Source: Pseudomonas sp. P8_229
GTDB taxonomy: Bacteria; Pseudomonadota; Gammaproteobacteria; Pseudomonadales; Pseudomonadaceae
DNA length: 64,000 bases
Direction: 5' to 3'
Assembly: GCF_034008635.1 (NCBI RefSeq)
Contig: NZ_CP125378.1
Span: 5,084,501-5,148,500, forward strand
Shown here: positions 47,281-57,781 of the stretch, piece by piece
Position numbering within the stretch: the first letter of the stretch is position 1
How the letters are laid out: every line of letters starts with the position of its first letter
Made by a program: the position numbers and the translations under genes
Notes under the pieces: model-generated
The model's database searches: none
What the model saw: only the letters and a program-made list of their open reading frames with translations
What the model was told of the DNA's origin: nothing

Positions 47281-47907
47281 ATGAAGTCAGCGCTGATCGT
47301 CGACGATCATCCGGTGGTGCGGGCGGCCGTGAGGCTCGTACTCGAAACCGAGCGGTTCAAGGAGATTCACGAAGCAGCGAGCGCCAGCGAAGCCATGGAG
47401 CTGAACCGCAAGTACAAACCCCAACTGGTGGTGCTCGATCTCAAACTGCCGGGAATCGGTGGCCTGGAGGTACTGGAACGGCTCAAGGCCATCGACCCCA
47501 AGTGCAAGGTGCTGATCTTCAGCTCCCAGGACCCGCGGTATTATCAGGGCCGCTGTCTGCGTGCCGGAGCCTTGGGCTTCGTAGCCAAAACCAACCAGCT
47601 GGTGCAATTGCACAAGGCAATCCAGGCGCTGATGTCGGGCTATTCCTATTTCGCGGCGCCGTCTGACAAGGACTATTCGTCGAGCCCGTTGCACCGCAGC
47701 GAAAAACAGCTGATCGACGATCTGTCCAACCGTGAGCTGAACATCCTTGAGCAACTGGCGCAGGGCAAGGCCAACAAGGCAATTGCTGAAGACATGCACC
47801 TGAGCCATAAAACCGTCAGCACCTATAAAACCCGCTTGATGAAAAAGCTCGGTACGAACTCAGCGGTGCACTTGCGCGATTTCGCCAAGCGCAATCATCT
47901 GATTTGA
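47281..47907 (+). CDS. NarL/BvgA-type response regulator, RocA1-like
   Basis: A DNA-binding response regulator of 208 aa. The N-terminal receiver has phosphoacceptor Asp53 in [10 protein letters not shown], and the C-terminal LuxR-type helix-turn-helix shows [20 protein letters not shown] and [22 protein letters not shown] stands before the ATG. The TGA lies eight bases before the downstream kinase ATG, so the pair is one unit. It is the expected output of the hybrid kinase and, by analogy with RocA1 and BvgA, may control surface adhesins. The TAGGA elements nearby are plausible targets. Confidence 0.9.
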   Translation: MKSALIVDDHPVVRAAVRLVLETERFKEIHEAASASEAMELNRKYKPQLVVLDLKLPGIGGLEVLERLKAIDPKCKVLIFSSQDPRYYQGRCLRAGALGFVAKTNQLVQLHKAIQALMSGYSYFAAPSDKDYSSSPLHRSEKQLIDDLSNRELNILEQLAQGKANKAIAEDMHLSHKTVSTYKTRLMKKLGTNSAVHLRDFAKRNHLI

Positions 47908-47915
47908 ATGTCCCG

Positions 47916-50900
47916 ATGAGACCGGTTTGCTGGCTGTATGTGCTGTGGTTGGGCATCTCGACCCTCTGCTGGGCCAGTGAACCGCCGCAGCGCCTTGAGC
48001 TGTTGACTCAGGCGGGGCTGGGGAATATCCAGCTCGCGTTCGACGAGCAGGACCGACAATGGCTACACCAGCACCCGGAAATACGCATGGGCATCTCCGG
48101 AGCGGATTACCCGCCGTTCGAAATCACCCGCAATCGGCAGGAGCTGGAAGGACTGACTGCCGATTACGCCGAACTGCTGGCGCAACTGCTCGGTGTGCGC
48201 ATCGACGTGCAACGCTTCGCCAACCGTGACGCGGTGATGGCAGCGCTCAAGCGCGGCGAACTGGACTTGCTGGGGACCTCCAACAGCTTCGAACTCGTCG
48301 ACCCGGACTTCATCCTGTCGCGCCCCTACGCCGAAGACCAGCCGATGCTGGTGACCCGACTCGACGAAACCTTGCCAGCGGATCTGGCGGGCAAGCGCAT
48401 CGCCATGGTCGAGGACTATCTGCCATTGGCCAGCGTGCAGGCGTTCTATCCCCGGGCGAACGTGCAGCGCTACCCCTCGGCGATGGATGCACTCGGTGCG
48501 GTGGCGTTCGGGGTCGATGACGGGTACCTGGGTGACCTGATCAGCAGCAATTACCTGATCAACACCAACTACCGCAATGACCTGCAACTGGCCGGGCCAT
48601 CGGGACTGGACGCTAACGCCTTCGGTTTCGCCCTGCTGCGCAGCGAACTCCGCCTCAAGCGCCTCATCGACAAGGCGCTGGCGGCGATTCCCATGGAACG
48701 TCGTCAGTTGATCGAGCAACGCTGGAGTGCGGGGCGCGCGCAAGTGGCCGCACAGTCTCGGGTACGCCTCAGCGCCAGCGAGCAGGAGTGGCTGGAGCAG
48801 CACCCGGTGGTACGAGTGGGAGTGATCGAAGACTTCGCACCGCTGACGTTTTTTGATGCCGACGGGCGTTTCAGCGGGCTGTCGGCGCAGCTGCTCAACC
48901 TCATCAGTCAGCGCACCGGGCTGCAATTCGAGGTGGTCCGTGGGCGGTCGCTGGACCGCCAGATCGAACAGCTCAAGGCCGGCGAACTCGATGTATTGCC
49001 GGTGGTGACGCCCAGCAGTGAGCGTGAAGCCGAGCTGCAGTTCACCCGTGCATACCTGAACAACCCGTTTGTGCTGGTCGGATCGACAGCGCCCCGCAGC
49101 CCGCGCAGCCTCGACGATCTGCAGGGCAAGCGGCTGGCGATCTATCGCGGTCATCCGTTGCGCGACTACATTCTGCGGCGCCTGCCCCGGGTGCGTCTGG
49201 TCGAGGTCAGCAGCCCCGCCGAGGGCATGGAACTGATTGTCAAAGGTCAGGCCGATGCGACCGTCAGTTCATTGCTGGTGGCGCGCTTTCTGATTGCTCG
49301 TCATTACCGTGAGCGGCTGCGCATCACCAACACCATTGGCGATCAACCAGCCCGCATCGCCCTGGCTACCGCCCCGCAAGGCTCGGCGCTGCACACGATC
49401 CTGAACAAGGCGCTGCTGAGCATCGCGCCCCAGCAGATGGACGAGTTGGTCGAGCGCTGGAGCCATGATGTGGTGGTGGAGGAGAGCTATTGGCTGCGCC
49501 ATCGCCGCGAGATTTTCCTGGGGTTTGCCGCTGCGGCGGGGTTGCTGGTGCTGGCACTGGCCTGGATCGGCTTTCAGCGCTGGCAGTTGCGTCAGCGTCA
49601 GCAATGGTTGCGTCAGTTGCAGCAGGCCAAGGATGTGGCTGACGACGCCAATCGGGCCAAGACCACCTTTCTGGCGACCATGAGCCACGAAATCCGCACC
49701 CCGATGAACGCCTTGATCGGCATGCTCGAACTTGCACTCAAACGTGCCGAGGAGGGCGTGACCGACCGCCTGGCGATTCAGGTCGCGTCCGGCGCCGGCC
49801 AGCAGTTGCTTGCACTGATCGGCGACATTCTCGACATCGCGCGCATTGAGTCGGGGCATCTTTCCCTCGCGCCGGAGCGGGCCAACCTGCGCGAACTGGT
49901 GAGCTCGGTGTGCCGGGTGTTCGAAGGGCTGGCGCGACAGAAGCGCCTGGCGTGGTACATCGAGCTGGATGCGCAGAGTGACGTCGACGTGATGATCGAC
50001 CCGACACGCTTCAAGCAAGTGCTGTCGAACCTGTTGAGCAATGCGATCAAGTTCACCGGGCACGGCCAGGTGAGCCTGCAATTGTCGGTGAGCGCGACAC
50101 CGCTGGGGCTGTTGGCCGTGACAGTCGAGATTGCCGACAGCGGCATCGGCATCAGCGCCGAAGACCAGCAGCGCCTGTTCAGCCCGTTTGTCCAGGCCGG
50201 CAACCCTGGCCAGTCAGCGCGCAGCGGCTCGGGACTGGGGTTGGTGATCAGCCGCAGCCTCTGCGAAATGATGGGCGGCACCCTGCACCTGGACAGTACG
50301 CCCGGGCAGGGAACCCGGGTTGAAGTCAGCCTGCAATTGCCACGGCTGGCCGCGCGTGAGCCTGAGCTGGCAAGCCCTGAGGTCGCGGATAAGCCCACGT
50401 GCTCACTCAGCGTGCTGGTGGTGGATGATCACCCGGTCAACCGTCTGCTGCTGTGCTGGCAACTGAGTGAACTGGGCCATCGCACGGTCGACATCGAGGA
50501 CGGTGAGCAGGGCCTGGAGCGCTGGCGGGCACAAGCGTTCGATGTGCTGATCACTGACTGCAACATGCCACGGCGCAACGGCTACGAGTTGGCTCGGGCG
50601 ATCCGTGACGACGAGGCCGCGAGTGGCAGGGTGCGGTGCTTGATCCTCGGTTTTACCGCCAATGCGCAGATCGAAGAGAAGGTCCGCTGTCTGGAGGCCG
50701 GCATGGATGATTGCCTGTTCAAACCGATCCGCCTGGCTGATCTGGCGCTGGCGTTGCAGGGCGCCAGTCACCACGACAGTGAGTACGAGCCAAACCCGGT
50801 GCTGTCGCTGACTGAGCTCGATCTGAGCGCGCTGGAACAGATGGCCGGTGACGATCACGCGGTGATTCAACGATTGCGGGAGCAAGTGTTGCGCAGTCTG

Positions 50901-51134
50901 CAGGATGACCTGCAACGGCTGGACGCTGTGCGCCACCCCCAGAACCTGAGCGAATTGCGCACGCTGGCGCATCACATCAAGGGCGGCGCGCAGATGGTCG
51001 GTGCCGCACGAGTGGCGGCAGCTTGTGCGGATCTCGAACAGGCGTGTCGAGACACCGAAAGCCAAGCGGTCGAGCGCTCGGCCGATGCGCTGCGCGTGGC
51101 CATGCTCGGCCTCGCGCAACGTCTTCAGGCCTGA
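47916..51134 (+). CDS. BvgS/RocS1-type hybrid sensor kinase
   Basis: This inner-membrane unorthodox sensor kinase of 1072 aa has a signal peptide (to about residue 20). Two periplasmic solute-binding (SBP3/Venus flytrap) domains (about 40-270 and 285-510) precede a membrane helix near 530-547 and a coiled linker. The kinase core has SHEIRTP with the autophosphorylated His near 591 and an ATPase domain with DSGIGIS. A receiver follows with Asp near 881 in LITDCNMP, then an Hpt domain with HHIKGG near 1019. All relay residues are present. I took ATG 47916; a TTG at 47904 overlapping the regulator stop is also open. There is no PAS domain, so the signal is probably sensed in the periplasm. Confidence 0.92.
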   Translation: MRPVCWLYVLWLGISTLCWASEPPQRLELLTQAGLGNIQLAFDEQDRQWLHQHPEIRMGISGADYPPFEITRNRQELEGLTADYAELLAQLLGVRIDVQRFANRDAVMAALKRGELDLLGTSNSFELVDPDFILSRPYAEDQPMLVTRLDETLPADLAGKRIAMVEDYLPLASVQAFYPRANVQRYPSAMDALGAVAFGVDDGYLGDLISSNYLINTNYRNDLQLAGPSGLDANAFGFALLRSELRLKRLIDKALAAIPMERRQLIEQRWSAGRAQVAAQSRVRLSASEQEWLEQHPVVRVGVIEDFAPLTFFDADGRFSGLSAQLLNLISQRTGLQFEVVRGRSLDRQIEQLKAGELDVLPVVTPSSEREAELQFTRAYLNNPFVLVGSTAPRSPRSLDDLQGKRLAIYRGHPLRDYILRRLPRVRLVEVSSPAEGMELIVKGQADATVSSLLVARFLIARHYRERLRITNTIGDQPARIALATAPQGSALHTILNKALLSIAPQQMDELVERWSHDVVVEESYWLRHRREIFLGFAAAAGLLVLALAWIGFQRWQLRQRQQWLRQLQQAKDVADDANRAKTTFLATMSHEIRTPMNALIGMLELALKRAEEGVTDRLAIQVASGAGQQLLALIGDILDIARIESGHLSLAPERANLRELVSSVCRVFEGLARQKRLAWYIELDAQSDVDVMIDPTRFKQVLSNLLSNAIKFTGHGQVSLQLSVSATPLGLLAVTVEIADSGIGISAEDQQRLFSPFVQAGNPGQSARSGSGLGLVISRSLCEMMGGTLHLDSTPGQGTRVEVSLQLPRLAAREPELASPEVADKPTCSLSVLVVDDHPVNRLLLCWQLSELGHRTVDIEDGEQGLERWRAQAFDVLITDCNMPRRNGYELARAIRDDEAASGRVRCLILGFTANAQIEEKVRCLEAGMDDCLFKPIRLADLALALQGASHHDSEYEPNPVLSLTELDLSALEQMAGDDHAVIQRLREQVLRSLQDDLQRLDAVRHPQNLSELRTLAHHIKGGAQMVGAARVAAACADLEQACRDTESQAVERSADALRVAMLGLAQRLQA

Positions 51135-51138
51135 ACGA

Positions 51139-51942
51139 TCAATCCCACTGCGGGGCGATGCCTTTCGGGCTGGTCAGGCGCTGGCCGCGTTCCAGCGTGG
51201 CGATCAGCGCCATGTCGGCTTCACTCAGGGTCAGCGTTGTCGCGCCGAGGTTGCTTTGCAGGTTGGCGCGTTGGGTCGACGACGGAATCACTGCGTATCC
51301 TGACTGCATCGCCCAGGCCAGGGTGACTTGTGCCGGGGTGGCCTGCAGGCGTGCGGCGATCTGCTGGATCAGCGGGTCCTTGAGCACTTCGCCGTAGGCG
51401 AGGGTCATGTACGAGGTGATCTGGATGCCCTGGCTCTGGGCGAACTCGACCACTTTGCGGTTTTGCAGGTACGGGTGCAGTTCGATCTGATGGGTGGCGA
51501 TGTTGTCGGCGCCGACTGCGGCGATCGCTTGTTGCATCAGCTCGATGGTGAAGTTGGAAATACCGATCTGCCGGGTCAGGCCCAGACGCTTGGCTTCCAG
51601 CAGCGCGCCCATGAACTCGGCGACCGGCACCTGGTCTTCCGGCGAGGGCCAGTGGATCAGCGTCAGGTCCAGGTAATCGGTTTGCAGCTTGTGCAGGCTT
51701 TCCTTGAGGCTGTCGATCAGGCGCTCCTTGGCGAAGTTGGCGACCCAGATCTTGCTGGTGATAAACAGCTCGTCGCGGGCGATGCCGCTGGCGGCGATGG
51801 CGTGGCCGACCTCGGCTTCGTTCTCGTAGATCTGCGCGGTGTCGATGGCCCGGTAACCGAGTTCAAGCGCGGTGCTCACCGAATCGATGACCACCTGACC
51901 TTGCAGGCGAAACGTACCCAGACCAAAAGCGGGAACAGACAT
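51139..51942 (-). CDS. dkgB: Aldo/keto reductase, DkgB-like
   Basis: A cytoplasmic NADPH-dependent reductase of 267 aa, the same length as E. coli DkgB (2,5-diketo-D-gluconate reductase B; methylglyoxal reductase activity). Motifs are [18 protein letters not shown] with the catalytic tyrosine, the lysine in TSKIW and the conserved IHWPSP. ATG 51942 is preceded by GGAG; the open frame extends further upstream to 52020 without support. It ends four bases after the convergent sensor kinase stop. Confidence 0.9.
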   Translation of the reverse strand: MSVPAFGLGTFRLQGQVVIDSVSTALELGYRAIDTAQIYENEAEVGHAIAASGIARDELFITSKIWVANFAKERLIDSLKESLHKLQTDYLDLTLIHWPSPEDQVPVAEFMGALLEAKRLGLTRQIGISNFTIELMQQAIAAVGADNIATHQIELHPYLQNRKVVEFAQSQGIQITSYMTLAYGEVLKDPLIQQIAARLQATPAQVTLAWAMQSGYAVIPSSTQRANLQSNLGATTLTLSEADMALIATLERGQRLTSPKGIAPQWD

Positions 51943-52080
51943 TGATGACTCCAGGGTTGCAGTGGGAATGGGCAGGAGTATCCGCGTCTGCTTCCTTGAG
52001 AAAAACCGCTGGTGGGGCAAAGCACTGTTGAGCAGAAGTCATGAATCCAATATGGAGTTTGTGTTGTCTGGTCTGGCCCC

Positions 52081-52157
52081 TTCGCGAGCAGGCTCGCTCC
52101 CACAGGAGATCTGCGGTGTTCACAAATCCCCTGTGGGAGCGAGCCTGCTCGCGAAGG
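52081..52157. repeat. REPIN between dkgB and the LysR gene
   Basis: TTCGCGAGCAGGCTCGCTCC and its inverted complement at the right end enclose about 35 bases. It lies between the dkgB upstream region and the end of the LysR gene. Confidence 0.93.
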
Positions 52158-52170
52158 GCGCACCACCGAT

Positions 52171-53079
52171 TCAGGCTATATCGCTCTGCGCAAACTCTTC
52201 CCCAAGAAAATCAATCAACGTGCGCACCGACGGCAGCAGTCCCCGGCGCGACGGGAAAATCGCGTGTACCACCCCGCATTTCGGCGCCCAGCCCGGTACC
52301 AGTTCCACCACGCGTCCGGCGGCAATGTCCTCACGCACCACCACGCTCGGCAGGTGCGCTACGCCGACCCCGGCGATGACCGCCTGGCGCAAGGCAATCA
52401 GGTCATCGGTGACCAGGCGCGGCGTATGCCGAATCACCGCCGTATTGTCATTCGGCCCGAGCAGCTCCCATTGGTATTCGCGCTGCGCCGCACCCCAATG
52501 CAGGCTCGGCAGGCCGTTGAGATCGGCCGGCGAGGGCGGTGAGGACAGGCGTTCGACAAACATCGGGCTGCCGACCACCGACTGGGTGCTGTTGCCCAGC
52601 ACCTTCATCACCATGTCGGTGTTTTCCAGTGGCGGAAAACGTACCCGCAGCGCAATGTCGAAGCCTTCGTGCAATAGATCGACCCGGCGGTTGGTGCTCT
52701 CGATGAACAACTCGACCAACGGATATTTGAGCATGTAGCGGGTGAGCATCGGCCCGACCCAGGAGTTGAGCAGCGCCGTCGGGCAACTGAGACGCACCAG
52801 TCCTTGCGGCTCGGAGCGGTTGCGTTCGATCAGTTCGGCCGCGCTTTCGGCTTCGACGCGCATCGCCAGACAGCGCTGGTAGTACGCCTGGCCGATTTCG
52901 GTCAGCGAACAATGGCGGCTGGTGCGGTGCAACAGGCGCACGCCGAGGCGTTCTTCGAGCTCGGAAATGCGCCGGCTGAGTTTCGACTTGGGCATGTCCA
53001 GCGCCCGCCCGGCGGCGGCGAATCCGTGGTGTTCCACCACTTGAGTGAAGTAGTAGAGGGTGTTGAGGTCTTCCACCAT
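52171..53079 (-). CDS. LysR-family transcriptional regulator
   Basis: A DNA-binding regulator of 302 aa with an N-terminal winged helix-turn-helix (about residues 1-60, AAAGRALDMPKSKLSRRISE) and a substrate-binding domain. It resembles the YafC/DsdC-like LysR group often placed next to pirin or quinone-reductase genes. GGAG precedes the ATG. It is divergent from the pirin gene with about 105 bases between, so it probably controls that unit. The ligand is unknown. Confidence 0.92.
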   Translation of the reverse strand: MVEDLNTLYYFTQVVEHHGFAAAGRALDMPKSKLSRRISELEERLGVRLLHRTSRHCSLTEIGQAYYQRCLAMRVEAESAAELIERNRSEPQGLVRLSCPTALLNSWVGPMLTRYMLKYPLVELFIESTNRRVDLLHEGFDIALRVRFPPLENTDMVMKVLGNSTQSVVGSPMFVERLSSPPSPADLNGLPSLHWGAAQREYQWELLGPNDNTAVIRHTPRLVTDDLIALRQAVIAGVGVAHLPSVVVREDIAAGRVVELVPGWAPKCGVVHAIFPSRRGLLPSVRTLIDFLGEEFAQSDIA

Positions 53080-53184
53080 CGTTCTCCAGATAGAACGCTA
53101 AGGCTGATTTTTGCAGTCTAGTGCATTAATGATCATGGATTTAAGCTTAATCCATCGCATCACTCACCCCAATTGGAGACAACC

Positions 53185-54051
53185 ATGAAAAACATCATCG
53201 GTATCTACACCAGCCCGCGCGGCCATTGGGTCGGCGATGGTTTCCCGGTTCGCACACTGTTTTCCTACGACAACCTGGGCAAACACATCAGCCCGTTCCT
53301 GCTGCTCGATCACGCCGGCCCGGCGCACTTCACCCCGACCACCGAGCGGCGTGGCGTTGGTCAGCATCCGCACCGTGGTTTCGAAACCGTGACTATCGTG
53401 TATGAGGGCGAAGTGCAGCACCGCGATTCCACTGGCAGTGGCGGGGTCATCGGCCCTGGCGATGTGCAATGGATGACCGCGGCTTCCGGGATCCTCCACG
53501 AGGAATTCCATTCGGACAACTTCGCCAAAACCGGCGGCAAACTGGAAATGGTGCAGCTGTGGGTCAACCTCCCAGCCAAGGACAAAATGGCTGCGCCGGG
53601 CTACCAGACGATTCTCGACAGCGACATCCCGAGTATCGCACTCAAGGACAACGCCGGCAGCCTGCGCCTGATCGCCGGTGAGTTCGATGGCCACACCGGT
53701 CCATCACGCACTTTCACCCCGATCGACGTGTGGGACTTGCGCCTGAACGCAGGCAAATTGCTGACGCTCGATCTGCACGAAGGCCGTAACACCGCGCTGG
53801 TGGTGCTCAAAGGTTCGGTGCAGGTCAACGGTCTGGAATCGGTGCGCGAAGGGCAGTTGGCGCTGTTCGAGCGTGACGGCCATCAGTTGACACTCGAAGC
53901 CAGCCAGGACGCGATGGTGTTGCTGCTCAGCGGCGAGCCGATCGACGAACCGATCGTCGGCCACGGCCCGTTCGTGATGAACACCGAGCAGGAAATTCAC
54001 CAGGCATTCGCCGACTTCCAGTCCGGCCGCTTCGGCCAGATGCACGCTTAA
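53185..54051 (+). CDS. Pirin family protein
   Basis: A cupin-fold protein of 288 aa. The metal-binding pirin pattern is visible in HPHRGFETVTIVYEGEVQH and LHEEFHS, followed by the pirin C-terminal domain (about residues 175-275). Bacterial pirins can act as quercetinases or as regulators of metabolism. ATG 53185 is supported by TTGGAGAC upstream. It is followed by two isochorismatase-like hydrolases on the same strand and is divergent from a LysR gene, a context often seen for stress or electrophile responses. Confidence 0.92.
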   Translation: MKNIIGIYTSPRGHWVGDGFPVRTLFSYDNLGKHISPFLLLDHAGPAHFTPTTERRGVGQHPHRGFETVTIVYEGEVQHRDSTGSGGVIGPGDVQWMTAASGILHEEFHSDNFAKTGGKLEMVQLWVNLPAKDKMAAPGYQTILDSDIPSIALKDNAGSLRLIAGEFDGHTGPSRTFTPIDVWDLRLNAGKLLTLDLHEGRNTALVVLKGSVQVNGLESVREGQLALFERDGHQLTLEASQDAMVLLLSGEPIDEPIVGHGPFVMNTEQEIHQAFADFQSGRFGQMHA

Positions 54052-54136
54052 CGCAAAACCACTCCGCTCTACACAGGACGCGTAGGCCGGTTCGAAGGCC
54101 AGGGATGGCTGTTGCCCAAAGAAAGAGGAAACGCCC

Positions 54137-54820
54137 ATGAGCACTGTCTATGCAGCGAACTTCAATGGCCTGAAACCGACCATCGATCCCGACGACACCG
54201 CGATGTTGTTGATTGACCACCAGAGCGGTCTGTTCCAGATCGTCAAGGACATGGATGTGCCGCAACTGCGCGCCAATGCCGTGGCACTGGCCAAGGCGGC
54301 GACCTTGCTGAAGATGCCGGTGATCACCACCGCGTCCGTGCCGCAGGGGCCGAACGGGCCGTTGATCCCGGAAATTCATGAGGCCGCGCCGCATGCGCAA
54401 TACGTGGCCCGCAAAGGTGAAATCAACGCCTGGGATAACGCCGAGTTTCACGCGGCAGTCAAAGCCACCGGCAAGAAAACCCTGGTGATCGCCGGCACCC
54501 TGACCAGCGTGTGCCTGGCGTTCCCGTCTATCGCCGCCGTGCACGAAGGCTACAAGGTGTTTGCCGTGGTCGATGCCTCGGGCAACCACTCGAAAATGGC
54601 CACTGATCTGACCGTTGCCCGTCTGGCCCAGGCCGGGGTGGTGCCGATCGACATCATGGCTACGCTTTCCGAGCTGCAAGGCTCGTGGAACCGTCCCGAT
54701 GCCGAGCAGTGGGCGGCCGTCTACGCCCAGGCCATGCCGCATTATCAGTTGCTGATCGAGAGTTACCTCAAGGCTCAGCAAGTCGCGAACGAACACGAAG
54801 TGCTGGATTCGCAGCGCTGA
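54137..54820 (+). CDS. Isochorismatase-family cysteine hydrolase (first of two)
   Basis: A hydrolase of 227 aa of the YcaC type. The catalytic triad pattern is visible: Asp in LLIDHQSG (near 29), Lys in ARKGEINAW (near 95) and Cys in LTSVCLAF (near 122). It is a paralogue of the next gene and probably cotranscribed with it and the pirin. The substrate is unknown. ATG 54137 begins MSTVYAANF; the preceding purine-rich AAGAGGAAAC is the ribosome site. Confidence 0.88.
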   Translation: MSTVYAANFNGLKPTIDPDDTAMLLIDHQSGLFQIVKDMDVPQLRANAVALAKAATLLKMPVITTASVPQGPNGPLIPEIHEAAPHAQYVARKGEINAWDNAEFHAAVKATGKKTLVIAGTLTSVCLAFPSIAAVHEGYKVFAVVDASGNHSKMATDLTVARLAQAGVVPIDIMATLSELQGSWNRPDAEQWAAVYAQAMPHYQLLIESYLKAQQVANEHEVLDSQR

Positions 54821-54876
54821 TCGTTTCATCCACGCCGACCGCCGGTCGGCTTTGACAACCCGCGAGGATTATTGCA

Positions 54877-55503
54877 ATGACCACTCAATACAAACGTCTG
54901 GACAAAAACAACGCCGCTGTTTTGCTGGTCGATCACCAGGCCGGCCTGCTGTCGCTGGTGCGTGACATTGACCCGGACAAGTTCAAGAACAACGTGCTGG
55001 CGCTGGCCGATCTGGCCAAGTACTTCAAGCTGCCGACCATCCTGACCACCAGTTTTGAAACCGGCCCCAATGGCCCGCTGGTGCCCGAGCTGAAAGCGCT
55101 GTTCCCGGAGGCGCCGTACATCGCCCGCCCGGGTCAGATCAATGCCTGGGACAACGAAGATTTCGTCAAGGCGATCAAGGCCACCGGCAAGAAGCAACTG
55201 ATCATCGCCGGCGTGGTGACCGAAGTCTGCGTGGCATTCCCGGCGCTGTCGGCGCTGGAAGAGGGCTTTGATGTGTTCGTGGTCACCGATGCGTCGGGCA
55301 CCTTCAATGAGCTGACCCGCGAATCGGCCTGGAACCGCATGTCCAGCGCCGGCGCGCAGTTGATGACCTGGTTTGGCCTGGCCTGCGAGCTTCACCGTGA
55401 CTGGCGCAACGACATCGAAGGCCTCGGCACGCTGTTCTCCAACCACATCCCGGACTACCGCAACCTGTTCACCAGCTACACCACCCTGACTAACGCCAAG
55501 TAA
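54877..55503 (+). CDS. ycaC: YcaC-like isochorismatase-family hydrolase
   Basis: A hydrolase of 208 aa, the length of E. coli and P. aeruginosa YcaC, which form octameric rings. The triad residues are in LLVDHQAG (Asp), ARPGQINAW (the usual Lys position is not obvious here) and VVTEVCVAF (Cys near 118). It follows its paralogue by 56 bases and ends before a strong terminator. The substrate of YcaC proteins is still unknown. Confidence 0.88.
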   Translation: MTTQYKRLDKNNAAVLLVDHQAGLLSLVRDIDPDKFKNNVLALADLAKYFKLPTILTTSFETGPNGPLVPELKALFPEAPYIARPGQINAWDNEDFVKAIKATGKKQLIIAGVVTEVCVAFPALSALEEGFDVFVVTDASGTFNELTRESAWNRMSSAGAQLMTWFGLACELHRDWRNDIEGLGTLFSNHIPDYRNLFTSYTTLTNAK

Positions 55504-55523
55504 TCAGCAACACCTCCATCCCC

Positions 55524-55563
55524 CCCTGTGGGAGCGAGCTTGCTCGCTCCCACAGGGTTTTTT
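55524..55563 (+). terminator. REP-like rho-independent terminator of the pirin-hydrolase unit
   Basis: A perfect stem of about 15 base pairs (CCCTGTGGGAGCGAG with its complement) is followed by six T residues. The stem is made from a REP sequence, so a repeat serves as the terminator. Confidence 0.92.
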
Positions 55564-55663
55564 GGGTGTTTTTGTGTGGGCGTTCATCCGCTGAAATCAA
55601 TTACTCCTACACTTGCCCAATCTGTGCGATCTTCTCGCGATTGGCCCGTGCCGGAGTGCTTTG

Positions 55664-57106
55664 ATGTTGTCTTTTTTGACTGAACATCCGTTGTTTTGCG
55701 CGTTGATCCTGATCCTCCTCGATCTGGGCCTGTGGCGCCTGATCAGCTCCCGAGGCAGCGAGTGGAAGCTGCTGGTGCGGGTGCTGATTTTCGGCCTGTT
55801 CAGCGCGGTATTGTTCAACGAAGGCCTCAACCCGATGGAGCCGGCGCCGTGGGCCGACAACGTGCCGCTGCACCTGGCGGCGACCGGGTTGCAGATCGGC
55901 TGGTGGCTGTTTGGTGCGCGCACCCTGACCGTGCTGATCGGTGCGGTGATGATGCAGCGAGTCGGGCACACCGGGCGGCTGTTGCAGGACTTGCTCGGTG
56001 CGGTGATTTTCCTGATCGCGATCATCGCGGCGCTGGCCTACGTGCTGGATTTGCCGGTCAAAGGCGTGCTGGCGACGTCCGGGGCCTTGGCGATCATCGT
56101 CGGTCTGGCGTTGCAGAGCACCCTGAGCGATGTGTTTTCCGGGATCGTGCTCAACACCACCAAGCCGTATCAGATCGATGACTGGATATCCATCGACGGC
56201 ACCGAAGGTCGGGTCATCGACATCGACTGGCGCGCCACGCGGCTGCAAACCAGCCAGGGCAGCATGGCGGTGATTCCCAACTCACTGGCGGCCAAGGCCA
56301 AGATCATCAACTTCAGCCGGCCGAGCAACATGTTCGGCCTGGCCGTCAGTGTGCAGGTCAGCCCGCATGCGCGCCCGACCACGGTGATCGACGCGCTGGA
56401 ACGGGCGATGCAGGGCTGCCGTCCGCTGCTGGACAATCCTTCTCCGAGCGTCGCGCTGAAAAGCTCCGGCAGCACCGGGGCCGAATACGAAATCAGCGGT
56501 TTCGTGTCGTCGATGGACCAGAAACGTCCAGTGCGCAATCAACTGTTCGATCTGGCCTATCGGCACTTGCAGGCGTCCGGGGTCAATCTGTTGTCGAGTG
56601 TGGAGCCGAACGCGCCGAGCAGCCTGTCGCGGCCACGGGCGCTGCTCGACAGTTCGCCGATTTTCTCCACCCTGCGCCAGGAGGAGAAGGACACCTTCAG
56701 CCAGAACATGACCCTGCAGACCTTCCGTGCCGGCGAGACGATCCTTGAAGCCGGGGAGGTCAGCGATCATCTGTTCATCATCGAATCCGGCGTGGTCAGC
56801 GTGACCTTGATCCGCCATGGCAGCCCGTTCGAATCCGGGCGCATGGGGCCGGGGGAGGTGATCGGCGAGGCCGGGATTCTGTCCGACTCGTCGGTGCCGG
56901 CCACCTTCGCGGCGAAAACCTTCTGTGCGCTGTACCGCATCGAGAAGAGCTACCTCAAACCCTGCCTGGATGCCCGCCACGACATCAACGAGGCGATGAA
57001 AGCCTTGCTCGATTACCGGCTGCACAAGGCCCAGACACTGACCCAGGACGTGCCGGCCGTGGCGGCGAAAACCGGGTTCCTGCAGTGGTTGCGCAATCGG
57101 GTGTGA
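55664..57106 (+). CDS. MscS-family channel with C-terminal cyclic-nucleotide-binding domain
   Basis: An inner-membrane protein of 480 aa. Four to five N-terminal helices lead to the MscS pore and beta domain (LATSGALAIIVGLALQSTLSD; DDWISIDGTEGRVIDIDWR). A cyclic-nucleotide-binding domain follows (about residues 330-460, with FRAGETILEAGEVSDHLFII and GPGEVIGEAGIL). This matches the bacterial cyclic-nucleotide-gated (bCNG) branch of MscS channels, in which mechanical gating is weak or lost. ATG 55664 with GGAG upstream was chosen over an open TTG at 55613. Confidence 0.9.
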   Translation: MLSFLTEHPLFCALILILLDLGLWRLISSRGSEWKLLVRVLIFGLFSAVLFNEGLNPMEPAPWADNVPLHLAATGLQIGWWLFGARTLTVLIGAVMMQRVGHTGRLLQDLLGAVIFLIAIIAALAYVLDLPVKGVLATSGALAIIVGLALQSTLSDVFSGIVLNTTKPYQIDDWISIDGTEGRVIDIDWRATRLQTSQGSMAVIPNSLAAKAKIINFSRPSNMFGLAVSVQVSPHARPTTVIDALERAMQGCRPLLDNPSPSVALKSSGSTGAEYEISGFVSSMDQKRPVRNQLFDLAYRHLQASGVNLLSSVEPNAPSSLSRPRALLDSSPIFSTLRQEEKDTFSQNMTLQTFRAGETILEAGEVSDHLFIIESGVVSVTLIRHGSPFESGRMGPGEVIGEAGILSDSSVPATFAAKTFCALYRIEKSYLKPCLDARHDINEAMKALLDYRLHKAQTLTQDVPAVAAKTGFLQWLRNRV

Positions 57107-57202
57107 CAGGGTGGTCTACTCGTCTTCCGGGAGATTGGCTATTTGCCCGGGGCAGGGTCGGGTCTACCTTAGGCACACATTCACTGGCCCCGGAAACTCA
57201 CC

Positions 57203-57643
57203 ATGAAAGCTCGTACCGATTTCTACACCGCTTCCCCAGACGCCCTGAAAGCGATGATCGCGTTGGAAACTGCGGTCTCGAAATTGCCGCTGGAAAAGAC
57301 CCTGGTCGAACTGGTCAAGCTGCGCGCTTCGCAGATCAACGGCTGTGCGTTCTGCATCGACATGCACACTGCCGATGCGATCAAGGGCGGCGAAACCCCA
57401 CGCCGGTTGTTCGCGGTGACGGCATGGCGTGAAGCGCCGTTCTTCACCGAGCGTGAACGCGCTGCGCTGCTGTGGACCGAATCGCTGACCCAACTGAGCC
57501 TGACCCACGCCCCGGACGAAGACTACGACATCGTCGCCGCGCAATTCACGCCCAAGGAAATGGTCGATCTCAGCGTGGCGATCAACACCATCAACAGCTG
57601 GAACCGCCTGGCAGTGGGCTTCCGCAAAACCCCACAGCTCTGA
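57203..57643 (+). CDS. Carboxymuconolactone decarboxylase/AhpD-like protein
   Basis: A small all-alpha protein of 146 aa. The redox motif NGCAFCIDMH (CxxC plus His) indicates an alkylhydroperoxidase AhpD-like activity rather than the decarboxylase that names the family. It is probably cytoplasmic and transcribed alone; a REPIN follows its stop. Many such proteins defend against peroxide or reduce unknown substrates. Confidence 0.9.
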   Translation: MKARTDFYTASPDALKAMIALETAVSKLPLEKTLVELVKLRASQINGCAFCIDMHTADAIKGGETPRRLFAVTAWREAPFFTERERAALLWTESLTQLSLTHAPDEDYDIVAAQFTPKEMVDLSVAINTINSWNRLAVGFRKTPQL

Positions 57644-57660
57644 CAGTTCACGGTCGATAA

Positions 57661-57752
57661 CTGTGGGAGCGGGCTTGCTCGCGAAGGCGTCGTGTCAGTC
57701 ACATTAGTGGTTATCTGACACACCGCTTTCGCGAGCAAGCCCGCTCCCACAG
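57661..57752. repeat. REPIN between the AhpD-like gene and emrB-like gene
   Basis: CTGTGGGAGCGGGCTTGCTC and its inverted complement lie about 50 bases apart between two convergent genes. It may form the 3' end of both transcripts. Confidence 0.94.
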
Positions 57753-57781
57753 TGGAAAGTGCATACCCCTCAGAAGGGTGA

